A DNA stretch of 25,179 bases from an uncultured Bacteroidales bacterium (GTDB lineage: Bacteria; Bacteroidota; Bacteroidia; Bacteroidales; UBA932): positions 1-25,179 of the forward strand of contig CABQAB010000001.1 of assembly GCA_902461985.1 (NCBI GenBank), in the 5' to 3' direction. The translations under genes were made by a program, and so were the position numbers. The notes under the pieces were generated by a model, which saw only the letters and a list, made by a program, of their open reading frames with translations, had not been told where the DNA came from and did not search any database. Every line of letters starts with the position of its first letter. Within the stretch, counting starts at the first letter, position 1. Shown here piece after piece: positions 23,659 to 25,179 of the stretch.

Positions 23659-24201
23659 ATGAAAAGATTATCTTTATTTCTTCTGCCGTTTATAGTTGTA
23701 GCTTGTTCCAGCCCATATTGGGTCGATCGAGTGAACATTATTGTGGCAAACGATTCTGACAAGGATATCGCCTGTTTCTTTCCCCGTGCGTCGGATTATC
23801 CTTTAGAAGGGTATCCATATCATGTATATCCTGATACAACAATAACTTTTGCAAAGAATTTTGTCCAGTTCCCATTCAAGGCCAAGACAGAAAAAGAGTA
23901 TAAGTTTATTTGTTACCATAACTTCGCCAAAGTCTATGAACATTATAATACCGACACATTGTCTTTCTTCGTTTTTGATAATTCCATTATGACGGGGAAG
24001 AGGTCACGCGAGTGGAATGATGTGGCGGAGGAGTATGATGTGCTGGTCCGTTATGATATTTCATTGGAAGATATGAGGTTGTTGTCCGTCAGTAATCTTT
24101 CTGTGGAGATTTCATATCCGCCGACCCCGAAAATGAAAGACATCAAAATGTGGCCTCCGTATGAGAAAGTGATCAAAGATGCCGAAAGTGTGCAACCTTG
24201 A
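23659..24201 (+). CDS. Small lipoprotein, candidate immunity protein
   Basis: A 180-residue predicted lipoprotein (lipobox IVVACS, Cys16). The mature part resembles short Bacteroidetes lipoproteins that I know only as uncharacterised: an N-terminal strand VNIIVANDSDKDIACFFP, a YPDTTITF segment, a DTLSFFVFDN segment, and YDVLVRYDISLEDMRLL near the C-terminus, ending in a Pro-rich tail. It begins 25 bases after the Rhs stop with no terminator between. In polymorphic toxin loci the immunity gene sits directly behind the toxin. A periplasm-facing lipoprotein would suit a secreted protease tip. This function is inferred from position only; it could instead be an unrelated surface lipoprotein. Confidence 0.55.
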   Translation: MKRLSLFLLPFIVVACSSPYWVDRVNIIVANDSDKDIACFFPRASDYPLEGYPYHVYPDTTITFAKNFVQFPFKAKTEKEYKFICYHNFAKVYEHYNTDTLSFFVFDNSIMTGKRSREWNDVAEEYDVLVRYDISLEDMRLLSVSNLSVEISYPPTPKMKDIKMWPPYEKVIKDAESVQP

Positions 24202-24218
24202 TTGAACCTTATAAGCGT

Positions 24219-24638
24219 ATGAAACATTGTTTTTCTTTTAAAGGACAAGGTCTGCGGGCTTTCTCCCTTCCCGAAATGTTGGTTGTGCTGGTGATAATAG
24301 GCATACTTGTGCTGATTGCCCTCCCGAACCTGATGCCTCTGATAACCAAGGCTAAGTCGATGGAGGCACAGCAGCAGCTTGCATTCGTGCACACTCTCCA
24401 GAAGAGTTACTTCTATACATACTCCAGATATTCCGACAGTCTTGAAGAAATCGGTTTCGAGCAGCAGCCCTTAGTGACTGATGACGGCAATGCCAACTAC
24501 CGCATCGAGATTGTCGAGGCAAGTGAATCCGGTTTCAAAGCCCAGGCTGTTTCGGTCGTGGATTTTGACAAGGACGGGCAGTTCAATGTCTGGGAGATAG
24601 ACCAGGACAAGAAATTGACCGAGACTGTACGGGATTAG
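24219..24638 (+). CDS. Type II secretion/type IV pilus-like pseudopilin
   Basis: A 139-residue prepilin-like protein. A short leader ends in LRA, then FSLPEMLVVLVIIGILVLIA, the class III signal and membrane helix of pseudopilins. Glu19 sits at position +5 after the expected cleavage between Ala14 and Phe15. Ala replaces the usual Gly at -1, a tolerated variant. After the helix come a long amphipathic helix and a globular end with VDFDKDGQFNVWEIDQDKKL, an Asp-rich loop reminiscent of the calcium site of GspG-type major pseudopilins. ATG 24219 is chosen over the TTG at 24198, which would overlap the preceding stop. The prepilin peptidase gene follows 3 bases after the stop. Confidence 0.85.
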   Translation: MKHCFSFKGQGLRAFSLPEMLVVLVIIGILVLIALPNLMPLITKAKSMEAQQQLAFVHTLQKSYFYTYSRYSDSLEEIGFEQQPLVTDDGNANYRIEIVEASESGFKAQAVSVVDFDKDGQFNVWEIDQDKKLTETVRD

Positions 24639-24641
24639 CCT

Positions 24642-25094
24642 ATGTGGAGTCTTCTATGCGTTCCGCCTCTGGCTGCAATGGCAATAAGTGACCTGCGCAG
24701 CCGGAGGATAGGGACAGTACATCTGACAATTTTCGGAATCACGCTCCTGACGGCTTCGCTTATGGAGTTTGGATGGAGGCAGGTTTTGCTCAATGTAGTC
24801 TGCAATCTTCTGACAGTTGGCGTATTATGGTTCTCGCTCTATGTTTATTCCCGTTTGCGGAAGCTGACCCTGGTGGAAATGATGGGCGGCGGAGACCTTG
24901 CTTTCGCGCTGGCTGTGATGCCTTACTTTGACCTCTCCGGCTATGTCTTGTATCTGGTCGTGTCATCTGTGCTGACTCTTACAGTATGGATAGTCTCTAG
25001 GCTGGGAGGGAAACAGTGTCGGGACATTCCTTTGGTCACAGGGCTGGGCGCGTGTTTAGGAGCGGTGATTCTATATAGAACAATAATGATTTAG
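24642..25094 (+). CDS. Prepilin peptidase (A24 family), short form
   Basis: A 150-residue polytopic membrane protein with the two catalytic aspartates of A24 peptidases. One is in AISDLRSRRI (Asp17). The other is in the GxGD motif GGGDL (82-86, Asp85). A late IPLVTGLG segment near the last helix is also typical. These enzymes remove the leader from prepilins and pseudopilins at the inner membrane. The N-terminal methyltransferase domain of PilD-type enzymes is absent, so it would only cleave. Its substrate is probably the adjacent pseudopilin. The residue after GGGDL is Ala where Lys is common. Confidence 0.88.
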   Translation: MWSLLCVPPLAAMAISDLRSRRIGTVHLTIFGITLLTASLMEFGWRQVLLNVVCNLLTVGVLWFSLYVYSRLRKLTLVEMMGGGDLAFALAVMPYFDLSGYVLYLVVSSVLTLTVWIVSRLGGKQCRDIPLVTGLGACLGAVILYRTIMI

Positions 25095-25096
25095 TT

Positions 25097-25179
25097 ATGT
25101 TGCAAACGAAAGTTTCAACGGAAGCCTTGCAGGTGCTGACCGGCGACGAGGCTTTCCACTACCGTCTTGTGCCGTATGA
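25097..25179 (+). CDS. Partial gene, possibly a GspE/PilB-type assembly ATPase
   Basis: Starting 2 bases after the peptidase stop, an open frame runs off the window end after 27 codons. It begins MLQTKVSTEALQVLTGDEAF and continues HYRLVPY. The context, and the pattern of an early Leu-rich helix followed by A-HYR-VP, suit the N-terminal domain of a GspE/PilB secretion ATPase. The piece is too short to prove this, so the name is inference from operon order. Confidence 0.5.
   Translation, partial: MLQTKVSTEALQVLTGDEAFHYRLVPY

Overview
The window comes from a member of the order Bacteroidales (Bacteroidota). The evidence is promoters of the Bacteroidetes -33/-7 type (TTTG, 19-21 bases, TAnnTTTG), many SPII lipoproteins with mostly absent Shine-Dalgarno sequences, families largely confined to this phylum (fimbrillin-like, DUF4493 and PCMD proteins), and the gene order sigma-54 activator, lptE, TPR protein, secG. 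Base composition is moderate, with an AT-richer island around the Rhs locus. I cannot assign a family or genus.

Region 1 (1-9195, + strand): one promoter drives a tight seven-gene run. It encodes a fimbrillin-like lipoprotein, three DUF4493-type lipoproteins of increasing size (the last ending in a PCMD domain), two small outer-membrane beta-barrels, and a second PCMD lipoprotein. It looks like a dedicated cell-surface assembly whose function is not established. A 14-bp inverted repeat brackets the -33 element of its promoter. The run ends in a 19-bp perfect hairpin that overlaps the last stop codon, followed by a short zone of nested repeats and palindromes.

Region 2 (9336-14306, - strand): an operon reads sigma-54-type AAA+ activator, lptE, TPR-tailed protein and secG, which are envelope biogenesis functions. 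Beyond a hairpin with a U-tract lies clpB. This ClpB is unusual: it has no N-terminal substrate domain, and it lacks about 20 residues just after the D2 sensor-1 motif. Palindromic or repeat-like intergenic sequence lies on both sides of clpB.

Region 3 (14454-16266, + strand): a strongly biased, probably highly expressed lipoprotein with an OmpA-like middle and TPR-like tail. It has its own promoter and a textbook terminator.

Region 4 (16353-24201, + strand): an AT-richer accessory module. It holds a membrane-anchored HTH protein, a promoter, a 66-residue secreted protein carrying one YD repeat, and a 2,100-residue secreted SpvB/FG-GAP/YD-repeat (Rhs/Tc-like) protein. That protein has a C-terminal HEYGH zincin tip and is followed by a small lipoprotein that is a candidate immunity factor.

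Region 5 (24219-25179, + strand): with no visible terminator after region 4, a type II secretion/type IV pilus-like set begins: a pseudopilin, a short prepilin peptidase, and the first 27 codons of a gene that may encode the assembly ATPase. The most interesting system-level hypothesis is that the Rhs toxin module and the pseudopilus genes are transcriptionally, and possibly functionally, linked.

No rRNA, tRNA, CRISPR array, transposase or integrase was seen.
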